49,592 nt of DNA, from positions 1 to 49,592 of the forward strand of contig DAHUZK010000066.1 in assembly GCA_027306605.1 (NCBI GenBank), given 5' to 3'. The notes beneath the pieces are model-generated. The model made no database searches. It was not told the origin of the DNA and worked only from the letters and a program-made list of their open reading frames with translations. Each line of letters opens with the position of its first letter. The stretch's first letter is position 1. This DNA is from Acidimicrobiaceae bacterium (GTDB lineage Bacteria; Actinomycetota; Acidimicrobiia; Acidimicrobiales; RAAP-2). This document shows, piece by piece, positions 35,262 through 43,943 of this stretch. The position numbers and the translations under genes were made by a program.

Positions 35262-36007
35262 GACCCCGGGTGTCCGTCGTGGTCACCGCATACAACGAAG
35301 GGGAGGCGATCGTCGCATGCCTCGATCGGCTTCTCGATTCGATCACCCTCCCATGCGAAGTCCTGGTCGTCTTCGACTCGCCCGACGACACGACGGCCCC
35401 GTGGGTCGAGAAGTACCAGAGGGCGGATCCACGGGTCGTTCCCGTGCTCAACACCTACGGAAGAGGACCGTCCTGGGCCATCCGCTGTGGCTTCGACCAT
35501 GCCACGGCGGACGTCACCGTTGTGACCATGGCCGACGGATGCGACGATCCGATGCAGATCGACTCCTTGGTGCGTCTCGTGGAACGGGGCGTCGTGGTGG
35601 CGGCGGCCTCACGCTACATGCGCGGAGGGAGCCAGATCGGTGGGCCCCTCCTGAAGGGAACCCTGTCGAGAGGTGCCGGCATCAGCCTGTACCACCTGGC
35701 CCGGGTGGGCACCCATGACGCGACGAACTCCTTCAAGGCCTACTCGACCGACTTCGTGCGGTCGGTCGGCATCGAGTCCGAGGCAGGATTCGAAGTGGGC
35801 ATCGAGCTCGTCGCCAAGGCGCGCCGTTGCCGGTTGCCGGTCGCCGAGATTCCGACCATCTGGCTCGACCGCGTGGTCGGGTCCTCCAACTTCAAACTGC
35901 GGAGTTGGATCTCCAAGTACCTTCGGTGGTACTTCTATGCCTTCGGGCGCCGGCTGCCCCCACCGGGAGCACCCGCAAACGCTGCGCCGGCGGTGCCCTC
36001 GGCGTAA
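35258..36007 (+). CDS. GT2 glycosyltransferase (DPM1/dolichol-phosphate-mannose-synthase-like)
   Basis: A 249-aa soluble GT-A enzyme. The N-terminal VSVVVTAYNEGEAI strand, FDSPDDTT, and MADGCDDP (the acidic metal site) are typical. RYMRGGSQIG, DATNSFKAYS and FEVGIELVAKA match polyprenyl-phosphate sugar transferases. No C-terminal membrane segment is seen, so it is probably a peripheral enzyme making a lipid-linked sugar donor for the GT-C proteins further downstream. GTG 35258 overlaps the dehydrogenase stop by 4 bp. The C-terminus is a Pro/Ala tail. Confidence 0.9.
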   Translation: MRPRVSVVVTAYNEGEAIVACLDRLLDSITLPCEVLVVFDSPDDTTAPWVEKYQRADPRVVPVLNTYGRGPSWAIRCGFDHATADVTVVTMADGCDDPMQIDSLVRLVERGVVVAAASRYMRGGSQIGGPLLKGTLSRGAGISLYHLARVGTHDATNSFKAYSTDFVRSVGIESEAGFEVGIELVAKARRCRLPVAEIPTIWLDRVVGSSNFKLRSWISKYLRWYFYAFGRRLPPPGAPANAAPAVPSA

Positions 36008-36058
36008 ACCGCCCGGTGGGCAGAACCGGCCCACACCGACACGGAAGGCAACATCTCA

Positions 36059-37084
36059 ATGGCAAAGGTCCTGATAAGTGGCTCGGCCGGCTTCATAGGA
36101 GGCTATGTCGTCGAGGAATTGCTCCGGCGCGGTCATTCTGTGGTCGGGATCGACAACCTCTCCAAGTACGGCAGGGTCGCCAAGTCCTACGACGACCACC
36201 CTTCGTACACCTTCGTCGAGGGCGACTGCCAGGAGATCGGCCTCATGAGAGACCTCCTCGCCGATTGCGATCACTTCATCGCCGGGGCGGCCATGATCGG
36301 TGGGATCTCGTACTTCCACACGTATGCGTACGATCTGCTGGCGACGAACGAGCGCATCATCGCCGCCTCCTGCGACGCAGCGATCGCCGCACACGATGCC
36401 GGAAAGCTGCAGAAGGTGACGTACCTGTCCTCCTCCATGGTCTTCGAGTCGACGCCCTCGTGGCCATCTTTCGAAGGTCAGGAGCGAGAGGTCCCACCTC
36501 CATTGTCGTCGTACGGTTTTCAGAAGCTGGCTGTCGAGTACTTTGCACGGGCGGCCTCCGATCAGTACGGGCTGCCCTACACGATCGTCCGGCCGTTCAA
36601 CTGCGTGGGCATCGGCGAACGACGGGCTCTCGGCGACGTCGACGTGATGTCAGGAAACGTCAAGCTCGCCATGAGCCACGTGGTGCCGGATCTTGTCCAG
36701 AAGGTGGTCAAGGGCCAGGACCCCCTGCACATCCTCGGTGACGGAACGCAGATTCGCCACTACACCTATGGCGGTGACCTCGCCGAGGGCATCGTCACGG
36801 CGATGGAGCATCCTGCAGCCCTGAACGAGGACTTCAACCTCTCGACAGCGCAGTCGACCAATGTCTTGGAGTTGGCCGAGATGATCTGGCACAAGATCCG
36901 GGGCGAGGAGACACCATTCCGCTATGTCTCGGACACCCCCTTCGAGCACGACGTGGCCAAGCGCGTCCCGGCCACGGAGAAGGCGAAGACGATCCTCGGT
37001 TTCGAGGCGACGACGAGCCTCGAAACCATGCTCGACGAGGTGATCCCCTGGATCGAACGGGCGGTTGCCGACGGCACGATCTGA
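36059..37084 (+). CDS. NAD-dependent sugar epimerase/dehydratase
   Basis: An extended SDR of 341 aa. GSAGFIGG (8-15) binds NAD and IDNLSKYG the ribose. The active site has LSSSMVFE (Ser) and the full YGFQK (Tyr-x3-Lys). VRPFNCVGIG and the later GDGTQIRHYTYGGDLAEGI are sugar-nucleotide signatures, matching UDP-glucose-4-epimerase or dTDP-glucose-4,6-dehydratase relatives. It lies 51 bp after the GT2 gene and 7 bp before the fusion protein, so it supplies a sugar for the same pathway. ATG 36059 begins at the Rossmann strand. The exact epimerisation or dehydration is unknown. Confidence 0.92.
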   Translation: MAKVLISGSAGFIGGYVVEELLRRGHSVVGIDNLSKYGRVAKSYDDHPSYTFVEGDCQEIGLMRDLLADCDHFIAGAAMIGGISYFHTYAYDLLATNERIIAASCDAAIAAHDAGKLQKVTYLSSSMVFESTPSWPSFEGQEREVPPPLSSYGFQKLAVEYFARAASDQYGLPYTIVRPFNCVGIGERRALGDVDVMSGNVKLAMSHVVPDLVQKVVKGQDPLHILGDGTQIRHYTYGGDLAEGIVTAMEHPAALNEDFNLSTAQSTNVLELAEMIWHKIRGEETPFRYVSDTPFEHDVAKRVPATEKAKTILGFEATTSLETMLDEVIPWIERAVADGTI

Positions 37085-37091
37085 GCAATCG

Positions 37092-40000
37092 GTGGCTACT
37101 CCCAACACCGGTCCTCGCGGTACGCCAGCGGGAATCCTGATCGTCGGTGCCCCAGGGGCCGGCGACACCCTCGAGAGATTCGTGACGAAGAGCCACCTGG
37201 CGCGGCCGATAGGACCGTGGGCGGCAGACGAGCTGAGCGCAGCCAATGAACGGCTGTTGCGAGAAGCGGGGGGCACGCCTATCGCGCCCGCGCTGCTCCC
37301 GCCATCCGAGCTGAAGTCCAGACTCGAACCGCTGCGTGACGAAGCGCAGGGAGCTCTGCATCGATCGGTCGCCTCGTTGGAACCGGGCGCGCAACCGTGG
37401 GTCTGGTGGCACCCGCTGACTGCCTTCGTAGCCGATTTCTGGGCTGACGTCTCCGACGGTGAAGTGGTACTTCTCCATGCTGTTGGGCCCCCTGGATCCT
37501 CGATCGCCGCTCTTGCGACAACGTTCGAGACCTCGCTCGCACGAGCGGAGCACCTCTGGGCCGATCTCCAACGTGCGGCACTCTCCGCATGTGATCGCCA
37601 CCGGTCCATACTCACGAGCACAAGCGCCCTCGACGAGCCGAAGAAGCTGGCTCTGGAGCTGGCACGGTTCCTCGAGCTTCCACCCCCTGCTCCCGACGCA
37701 CTCCACTCTGTTCGTCACCTCGAGGACGCCGGGACGGTCGATATCGAGCTTGCGCCCAGCACCAGGGTGCTGTCGACCTACCTCGATCAACTCAGCGGGG
37801 CCAAGGATGCTTCCAACCCGTCCAAGAGTGATCACCTGGTCTCCATCCTCGAGGGCTTCTACGACGAGGACTATTACGACAACCATTGCGGAGATTTGGC
37901 CTATCGCCGGGGCATCGAGGAATGGGAGACCTTCTTCCGGGCCGTCGCGGAGAAGATTGCCACGACCCTCAAACCCCACACCGTGCTCGACGCGGGATGC
38001 GCCATCGGCTTCCTGATAGAGGCCCTTCGTGGACGAGGAATAGACGCCTCAGGCTTCGACATCTCGCACTATGCGATCAGCCAAGCGCCTCCCGAACTCG
38101 CTCCATACGTCTCGGTGAAATCCATCACCGATGAGATCGATGGCCAATACGATCTCATCACTTGTCTCGAAGTGGTCGAACATCTGCCGCCTACCCTGGC
38201 CGACGCGGCGATTGCCAACCTCTGCCGCCACACCGATGCCGTCCTGTTCTCGTCGTCACCCGAGGACTTCGAAGAGCTCAGTCACATCAATGTTCACCCC
38301 ATCGAAGAATGGGTTCGGAAGTTCCGTGACCAGGGGTTCCATCGCGATCTTGCCTATGACGCATCTGATGTTGCACCCCACGCCGTGCTGTTCCGGCGGG
38401 GTTCTTTGAACGTCGAGGCCATGATCGACGGGTATGAACGGCGACTCTGGAGCGATGGCACCTCCTTTCGTCGACAAGTCTCTTCGGCCCGAGAAGACGC
38501 GCGTGCCGCACAGCAAGCCCTGCACCGCCTTGAATCCAGGCGGGCTGCCGAGGCTGCAGCAGCGGCTGACCTGATCGACGAGCAGTCACGCAATCAAACG
38601 CTGTTGTCGACAATTGCCGACGCGAGAGAAGCCGAGATTCAGGGCTGGAAGCAAGAGGTCGAGAGAATCCACCAGACCAAGATCTTCCGCTATTCACGTG
38701 GCTTGCGTCAGATATACGGGTGGTTCCGCAAAGGGCGTCGCGCTTCCGATCTGGAGGTGGTGCAGCTCAGTGACACGATCGACATCGAGACAGCGACGGG
38801 CGGCTCCTATCCCCTCTGGGCGGCGACGTATGACACGCTGAACGAAGAAGACCGGCTGCATCTCCGGAAACGAATCGCAGGTCTTTCCGATCCTCCGACC
38901 TTCTCGATTCTGCTTCCCGTCTACAACACGCCCGAGCCGTACCTGCGCGCCGCCATCGACTCCGTCTGTGGGCAGATCTATCCCAACTGGCAATTGTGCA
39001 TTGCAGACGATTGTTCGACCGATGAACGAGTGAGAACAGTGCTTGCCGAGTACGCCCATGCCGATCATCGGATCAACGTCGTACGGCGTCCGGTGAACGG
39101 ACACATCGCGGCCGCTTCGGACTCGGCGCTGGAGATCGCTACCGGCACCTGGATCGTCCTCCTCGATCACGACGACGAACTCGCCGAACATGCTCTTGCC
39201 GTCATGGCCTTCGCCATTACGGAGAAGCCCCACGTCCAGTACCTGTACAGCGACGAAGACAAGCTGGATGTGAACGGATGCCGCTCGTCACCGTTCTTCA
39301 AACCGGATTTTGATCCGACCATGCTTCTCGGCGAGAATTATCCGTGCCACCTATTCGTCGCGCGCCGCGAGCTGGTGGAGCAAGTTGGCGGATTCCGTCC
39401 TGGCTTCGAGGGAAGCCAGGACTGGGATCTCGTGCTGAGGATCACCGAGCGTCTTGCTCCCGCTGCCATCTCACACGTCCCCCATGTCTTGTACCACTGG
39501 CGGATACACCCTGAATCGACCGCGTCCTCGGGATCCGCCAAGCCCTATGCCGCACTGGCCGGCGTCCGTGCAGTCGAAGAGCATCTCGAGCGCACAGACC
39601 GGCACGGCCAAGTCACCTGGAACCCGGCTACAGGCCGCAACCGCGTGCGCTGGAGACTCAGTGACGCCCACCCGCTCGTTTCGATCATCATTCCGACTCG
39701 CGACGGCAGGAGCCTCCTACGCTGCCTGGACAGCGTGCGCCGCCAGACGGCTTACGAACCGTACGAGATCCTCGTCGTCGACAACGGCAGCCGCGGAGCC
39801 GCGACCCTGAACTACCTCCGGGCCCACGAAGGGGCGATCAAGGTGATCCGGGATGAACGCCCCTTCAATTATTCGGCGCTCAACAACGCCGCCGTCGCGG
39901 AGGCTGAGGGAGACTTGCTCCTACTGCTCAACGACGACATCGAAGTCATGGGCGGCGAATGGTTGGACGAGATGGTCGGGCAGATCCAGCGACCCGACGT

Positions 40001-40520
40001 CGGCATCGTCGGCGCCAAGCTCGACTACCCGGATGGGACCATCCAACACGCGGGGGTCACTTTGGGTATCCACGGAGTTGCAGGACATCTGCACAAGGGA
40101 GTCGACCGGTTCGATCTCGGATACTTCGGAGATCTGGCGCTTACTCGTCAGGTCTCTGCCGTCACGGCAGCCTGCATGCTCGTCCGGCGGAGCCTCTGGG
40201 ACGAACTCGGTGGTCTCGATGCGGAGGACCTGGCCATAGCGTTCAACGATATCGACTTCTGCCTGCGGGCCAGAGAGGCCGGGTGGATTGTGATCTGGAC
40301 ACCGTTCGCAGAGCTGATTCACCACGAATCGATCTCGCGCGGACCCGACCATATCGGACCCCGTGCCGACGCCTTTCGCCGAGAAGTCGAGCATATGAAG
40401 GAACGCTGGGGTCATCTCCTTCGGAACGATCCAGCGTACAACCCAAATCTGACCCTTTTGGGTGAACATGCCGAGCTTGCCTGGCCTCCACGCTACGGCC
40501 ACGTCCGCAGTACCCTCTGA
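37092..40520 (+). CDS. four-module fusion: sulfotransferase-like + methyltransferase + two GT2 domains
   Basis: An 1142-aa protein. Residues about 12-195 resemble a sulfotransferase fold, but its PAPS loop is degenerate (GAPGAGDT for GxPRSGTS, WWHPL for WKDPR). Residues about 256-435 are a SAM methyltransferase with VLDAGCAIGFL (298-308) and ITCLEVVEHL. Residues about 445-545 are a coiled-coil linker. Residues about 602-830 are a first GT2 domain with LLDHDDELAEH (691-700) and YSDEDK. Residues about 862-1110 are a second GT2 domain with LNDDIEV (946-952) and FNDIDFCLR. A glycan-chain polymerase or modifier with built-in methylation is likely. TTG 37065 would add nine residues. It sits between the epimerase and the GT-C genes, with lower GC than the 5' half of the window. 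Confidence 0.88.
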   Translation: MATPNTGPRGTPAGILIVGAPGAGDTLERFVTKSHLARPIGPWAADELSAANERLLREAGGTPIAPALLPPSELKSRLEPLRDEAQGALHRSVASLEPGAQPWVWWHPLTAFVADFWADVSDGEVVLLHAVGPPGSSIAALATTFETSLARAEHLWADLQRAALSACDRHRSILTSTSALDEPKKLALELARFLELPPPAPDALHSVRHLEDAGTVDIELAPSTRVLSTYLDQLSGAKDASNPSKSDHLVSILEGFYDEDYYDNHCGDLAYRRGIEEWETFFRAVAEKIATTLKPHTVLDAGCAIGFLIEALRGRGIDASGFDISHYAISQAPPELAPYVSVKSITDEIDGQYDLITCLEVVEHLPPTLADAAIANLCRHTDAVLFSSSPEDFEELSHINVHPIEEWVRKFRDQGFHRDLAYDASDVAPHAVLFRRGSLNVEAMIDGYERRLWSDGTSFRRQVSSAREDARAAQQALHRLESRRAAEAAAAADLIDEQSRNQTLLSTIADAREAEIQGWKQEVERIHQTKIFRYSRGLRQIYGWFRKGRRASDLEVVQLSDTIDIETATGGSYPLWAATYDTLNEEDRLHLRKRIAGLSDPPTFSILLPVYNTPEPYLRAAIDSVCGQIYPNWQLCIADDCSTDERVRTVLAEYAHADHRINVVRRPVNGHIAAASDSALEIATGTWIVLLDHDDELAEHALAVMAFAITEKPHVQYLYSDEDKLDVNGCRSSPFFKPDFDPTMLLGENYPCHLFVARRELVEQVGGFRPGFEGSQDWDLVLRITERLAPAAISHVPHVLYHWRIHPESTASSGSAKPYAALAGVRAVEEHLERTDRHGQVTWNPATGRNRVRWRLSDAHPLVSIIIPTRDGRSLLRCLDSVRRQTAYEPYEILVVDNGSRGAATLNYLRAHEGAIKVIRDERPFNYSALNNAAVAEAEGDLLLLLNDDIEVMGGEWLDEMVGQIQRPDVGIVGAKLDYPDGTIQHAGVTLGIHGVAGHLHKGVDRFDLGYFGDLALTRQVSAVTAACMLVRRSLWDELGGLDAEDLAIAFNDIDFCLRAREAGWIVIWTPFAELIHHESISRGPDHIGPRADAFRREVEHMKERWGHLLRNDPAYNPNLTLLGEHAELAWPPRYGHVRSTL

Positions 40521-41925
40521 TTCCAGCAGCAAGGCGTCGGGAGACGCCTTCGCAGCTGGCTCCAGACGACCGCGTCACGCTCGGAAGCGATTCTCAGGTG
40601 GCTCGTCATGGTTCACCCCCCTCTTCCCCGAGACAGAGCGCTCTCACGCGCCCCCGTGGCTCATCGCTCTCCTATACCCCCTTGCATTCTTCGGTTTGAC
40701 CGGTGTTTCGCTCCTGCGACAGTCCGGTGTTCCGGCGACGAATACGGTTTGGGCCGAAGACGGAGCGATCTTCTACGAGCAGTCCCGCCTCCATGATTTC
40801 GCCCACACCCTCATCACGCCGTACGCAGGCTATCTCCAGCTCGGTCCACGCCTGTTGGTTCAATTCACCCGCTTGGCGCCGATGCGCGACGCAGCCGCCA
40901 TCATGGCGGTGACGGGTAGCGCATGCGTAGCGCTCGTCTGCTGCTACGTGTACCACGCCTCTCGCGGGGCGTTGAGGCCGATGTGGAGCCGGGTCTTGCT
41001 TGTCGCCATCATCATCTTGCTGCCGTTGGCCACGGGAGAGATTCTCGACAACAATGTCAACATTGGATGGTGGCTCTTCTTCGCCGCTTTCTGGGCTCTC
41101 ATAACCCGCCCGCGCACCACGACGGACGCTGTCCTCGCCGGCACCGTGTGCATGCTGGCCAGCGCCACAGAACCCTTGGTTGCGCTGTTTCTACCCTTGG
41201 CTCTGGTCAGAATCCTGGTCGTCCGAAGGGACATCCGACAAGAAGCCGCCGTCGTGGGTCTTGCGCTGGGATTGGCATACCAAGGAATCGGGGCGATCAC
41301 CGCCAGTGGAAGCGCATCGACATTCGCAACCGCCACCGCACGCGGAGCGGTGCAGGCACTGGGAATCCGGGTCGGCTGGGGATGGCTCAGCGGCAATGAC
41401 CTGAGCAATCACATACTGACGGCCTCACACCCAGTTGTATGGCAAGCCACCGGTTATGTGTTCCTGGTCCTGGTCATCGGCCTGGCGTTACTCTGTCGAG
41501 ACAGGGCAACCATCCTCTTCGTGACGACTGCCGTGACCTTCGCCGTGATCACCTTCATCGTGCCGGTCATCGTCAGGGGGGCCGGCCCGAATCTTGCGAG
41601 CGGGGCACTCTATATCGGTAGTCGCTACAGCGCGACTCCGGTTCTCTTGGTGTGGAGCGCCTTGATAGCCGAAGTCGTACAACTTCGCCGCATGGCGCGG
41701 TCGCGACTGCCCCGATCTCTCCCAGTGCTGGCCTGCCTTCTCCTCTTGCTGCCTGTCTGGATACTCGACTTCCGGCCGGCCAATCTACGGACGGCCGGTC
41801 CGCCTTGGAGCCAGCAGGTGTCGAACGCGGTTGACGCCTGCGTGTCACATCCGGATGCGAACGGTACCTTACGGATCAGTCCGTCCGGGTGGGACGTCGT
41901 CTTGCCCTGCAAAGACATTTCCTGA
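40468..41925 (+). CDS. polytopic membrane protein, GT-C-like glycosyltransferase candidate
   Basis: A 485-aa protein with a soluble Ser/Arg-rich N-terminus (about 1-60), then about ten hydrophobic helices. An extracytoplasmic loop after the first helix holds WAEDGAIFYEQ, an acidic motif in the position where GT-C transferases keep their catalytic Asp/Glu. No family name is certain. It overlaps the fusion gene by 53 bp; GTG 40462 is the alternative start and no good start lies after 40520. It carries two in-frame TTA codons (41488 and 41869). A polyprenyl-phosphate-sugar-dependent transferase acting outside the membrane fits the locus, and the DPM1-like GT2 would provide the donor. Confidence 0.8.
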   Translation: MPSLPGLHATATSAVPSDSSSKASGDAFAAGSRRPRHARKRFSGGSSWFTPLFPETERSHAPPWLIALLYPLAFFGLTGVSLLRQSGVPATNTVWAEDGAIFYEQSRLHDFAHTLITPYAGYLQLGPRLLVQFTRLAPMRDAAAIMAVTGSACVALVCCYVYHASRGALRPMWSRVLLVAIIILLPLATGEILDNNVNIGWWLFFAAFWALITRPRTTTDAVLAGTVCMLASATEPLVALFLPLALVRILVVRRDIRQEAAVVGLALGLAYQGIGAITASGSASTFATATARGAVQALGIRVGWGWLSGNDLSNHILTASHPVVWQATGYVFLVLVIGLALLCRDRATILFVTTAVTFAVITFIVPVIVRGAGPNLASGALYIGSRYSATPVLLVWSALIAEVVQLRRMARSRLPRSLPVLACLLLLLPVWILDFRPANLRTAGPPWSQQVSNAVDACVSHPDANGTLRISPSGWDVVLPCKDIS

Positions 41926-42011
41926 CACCTGTGGAACTCGCGACGCGACAAGTCGGTTTGCAACACGAGGAATCGGCAACGGGGCACACTCAGGGACCCA
42001 CGTTCGACGAC

Positions 42012-43943
42012 ATGCCTCGATCGTCGATCCGGACATGTGCCCGTTACGGCCTGTCTCGGCGACTGCTCTTGACCGGCATCGGAGTGCTGATGGCGCTCAC
42101 ATTCGCGCGAGGTCTCTTCTGGGTGGTGACCTTCCCTGTCTGGTATGGCGACGAAGGCGCGCACTTCTCGTACGAGCAGTCCGTCGCTACGGGGAACGGG
42201 ATACCCGTTGCCGGAAAGAGCCTCAATTCAGCAGACACCCTTCGCCTGATCAAAGCGTCACCCGTTGCGATCGAACGGACGATGCCTCTCCCACCGTCAC
42301 CGACCCTGCGCTGGGGCATCGTGGACGAGCAATACGAGGGCCTTCAATCCCCCTTGTACTATCTCGCGCTGGCGCCTGTGTACTGGGTCGGCCGAGCGGT
42401 CGGCGGAACGCTCGGCGCCTTCTCTGCGTTGCGCCTCGCGAGTCTGTGTCTTGCCGTCGCGGCGATCCCGCTTACCGCACTCCTGGCACGTGCGCTCCTG
42501 CCCGATCGCCGGGCGGTTTGGCTGCTCGCCCCAGCTGTGATCTGCGTGTTGCAGATCGTCAACGTCCAGAACTCCTATGTTGACAACGACTCTTCGACGA
42601 TAGTCGTCGCTGCCTTGTGTCTACTGGCGCTCCTGGCTTGCCGCAGTGATCTGCGGGCTCGTCGCGGCATCCTCTTTGGCGCTTCACTGGCCGTCGCCCT
42701 TCTCGCCAAGGCCACTTTGGCGGCGTTGCTGCCTGCCATCCTCATCGCCATCGTGGCTTACGCCGTGCGGAGACGACCGGGAATCCGGACGGTCGCTTGC
42801 TGGGTGGCGGCCGCTGGCGGCACATTCCTCGTCCTCGTTCTGCCTTTCCTCCTCTTCAACGAGGTCGAGTACCACGCTCTCAGCGGCGCCCGGGCGGCAG
42901 CCGCACTCGTCAAGCCCGTAATCGGATCGACGCCCGTCAGTCTCGCTGGGGCTCGAGAGCTCGCAGGGACCTTCGTGCGCACGCTCTTCGTCGGGCAGGA
43001 TTTGGCACCTCAGCATCTGACTGATCCCTATCGGCACCTGTGGGAATGGACCGCCGTATTGACCGCGGTGGCCGCATTGGTCGGAGCGGCCGTTCAAGGC
43101 CAGTGGGAAGAGTTCAAGACGGTCGCGTGGATCGTCGTGAGCATCCCACTCGGCCTGGCGCTTCTCATCGTCGTGGGCTTCGACCAGTCCGGCAGTCAGG
43201 CAACCGTGGTGGGACGCTATCTGGACTGTTTACTCCCCCTGTTCGCCGTCATGGTCGGGTATGGTGCCGTCATCGTGCTCGGGTCGAGGCTCGGCTCTGT
43301 GGCCCTGCTGGCGATCTTCGTCACCGGATCGTTCCTGGAGGTCTCAGGTGATCGAGCATGGGTCACTTCGACGTACACCGCGGGTGTGATCGGTGACACC
43401 CTGCCGGCCATAGAGCAGTCCTATGCCGATGGGTCGACCTCATTGAAGGGCGTGCAGGCGGTGGCTCGCTGCCCGGCGACCACCGTCGCGTTGAGCTCCG
43501 TCGGTCCCCCCCCGGCGACCATCACGGTGAACGGTGACCCGTCCGCGGCCCGGAAGACCGCCGGTCTCTGGACGGACTACCCGTTGACCCCGCCTCTCGA
43601 AGGGAGCGTCGCGATCCGGTTCGCCCGGCCGGTTCGCCTTGCCGTGGCTCGGCACCTCGCTTCGTTCACCGAACCCGCTGGGAGCGTGGCCAATTCGGGC
43701 TCGGGCGTGCCTGCAATTCGAATCTATTGTCCGGCGCACGGCGATGCTGCGAATGCTCGCTTTGCCCAGCTCTACCCGGCGAACCACCCGCCACTCTCCT
43801 TCGGCACCCTGCTCGCCTGGCCCGATGCCGAGGCATGGGCGGAGGTAATCCTCGCAACAGGGGTGGTCGTGATGTTGGTATGGAGCACGATCAGGACGCC
43901 GACTGCTCGTCATCGTCGGCGTTCTCACACGTCCCCGACCTAG
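42012..43943 (+). CDS. polytopic DUF2142/ArnT-like membrane glycosyltransferase
   Basis: A 643-aa membrane protein from ATG 42012, with about 11-12 helices. The first extracytoplasmic loop has WYGDEGAHFSYEQ, the Asp-Glu acidic motif of GT-C and DUF2142 proteins. The loop further on reads QYEGLQSPLYYLALAP, typical of the family. A C-terminal extracytoplasmic domain (about 440-600) with scattered Cys is followed by a last helix and a basic tail. The frame extends to GTG 41889 and GTG 41931; 42012 is chosen because earlier sequence overlaps the previous gene or lacks signals. It has a TTA codon at 43230. The stop overlaps the convergent methyltransferase by 4 bp. Confidence 0.85.
   Translation: MPRSSIRTCARYGLSRRLLLTGIGVLMALTFARGLFWVVTFPVWYGDEGAHFSYEQSVATGNGIPVAGKSLNSADTLRLIKASPVAIERTMPLPPSPTLRWGIVDEQYEGLQSPLYYLALAPVYWVGRAVGGTLGAFSALRLASLCLAVAAIPLTALLARALLPDRRAVWLLAPAVICVLQIVNVQNSYVDNDSSTIVVAALCLLALLACRSDLRARRGILFGASLAVALLAKATLAALLPAILIAIVAYAVRRRPGIRTVACWVAAAGGTFLVLVLPFLLFNEVEYHALSGARAAAALVKPVIGSTPVSLAGARELAGTFVRTLFVGQDLAPQHLTDPYRHLWEWTAVLTAVAALVGAAVQGQWEEFKTVAWIVVSIPLGLALLIVVGFDQSGSQATVVGRYLDCLLPLFAVMVGYGAVIVLGSRLGSVALLAIFVTGSFLEVSGDRAWVTSTYTAGVIGDTLPAIEQSYADGSTSLKGVQAVARCPATTVALSSVGPPPATITVNGDPSAARKTAGLWTDYPLTPPLEGSVAIRFARPVRLAVARHLASFTEPAGSVANSGSGVPAIRIYCPAHGDAANARFAQLYPANHPPLSFGTLLAWPDAEAWAEVILATGVVVMLVWSTIRTPTARHRRRSHTSPT

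Noticed and set aside
41889-42011. Longer N-terminus of the DUF2142-like gene (GTG 41889 or 41931)
   Set aside because: The added part overlaps the preceding gene or has no ribosome-binding or topology support; kept only as an alternative.
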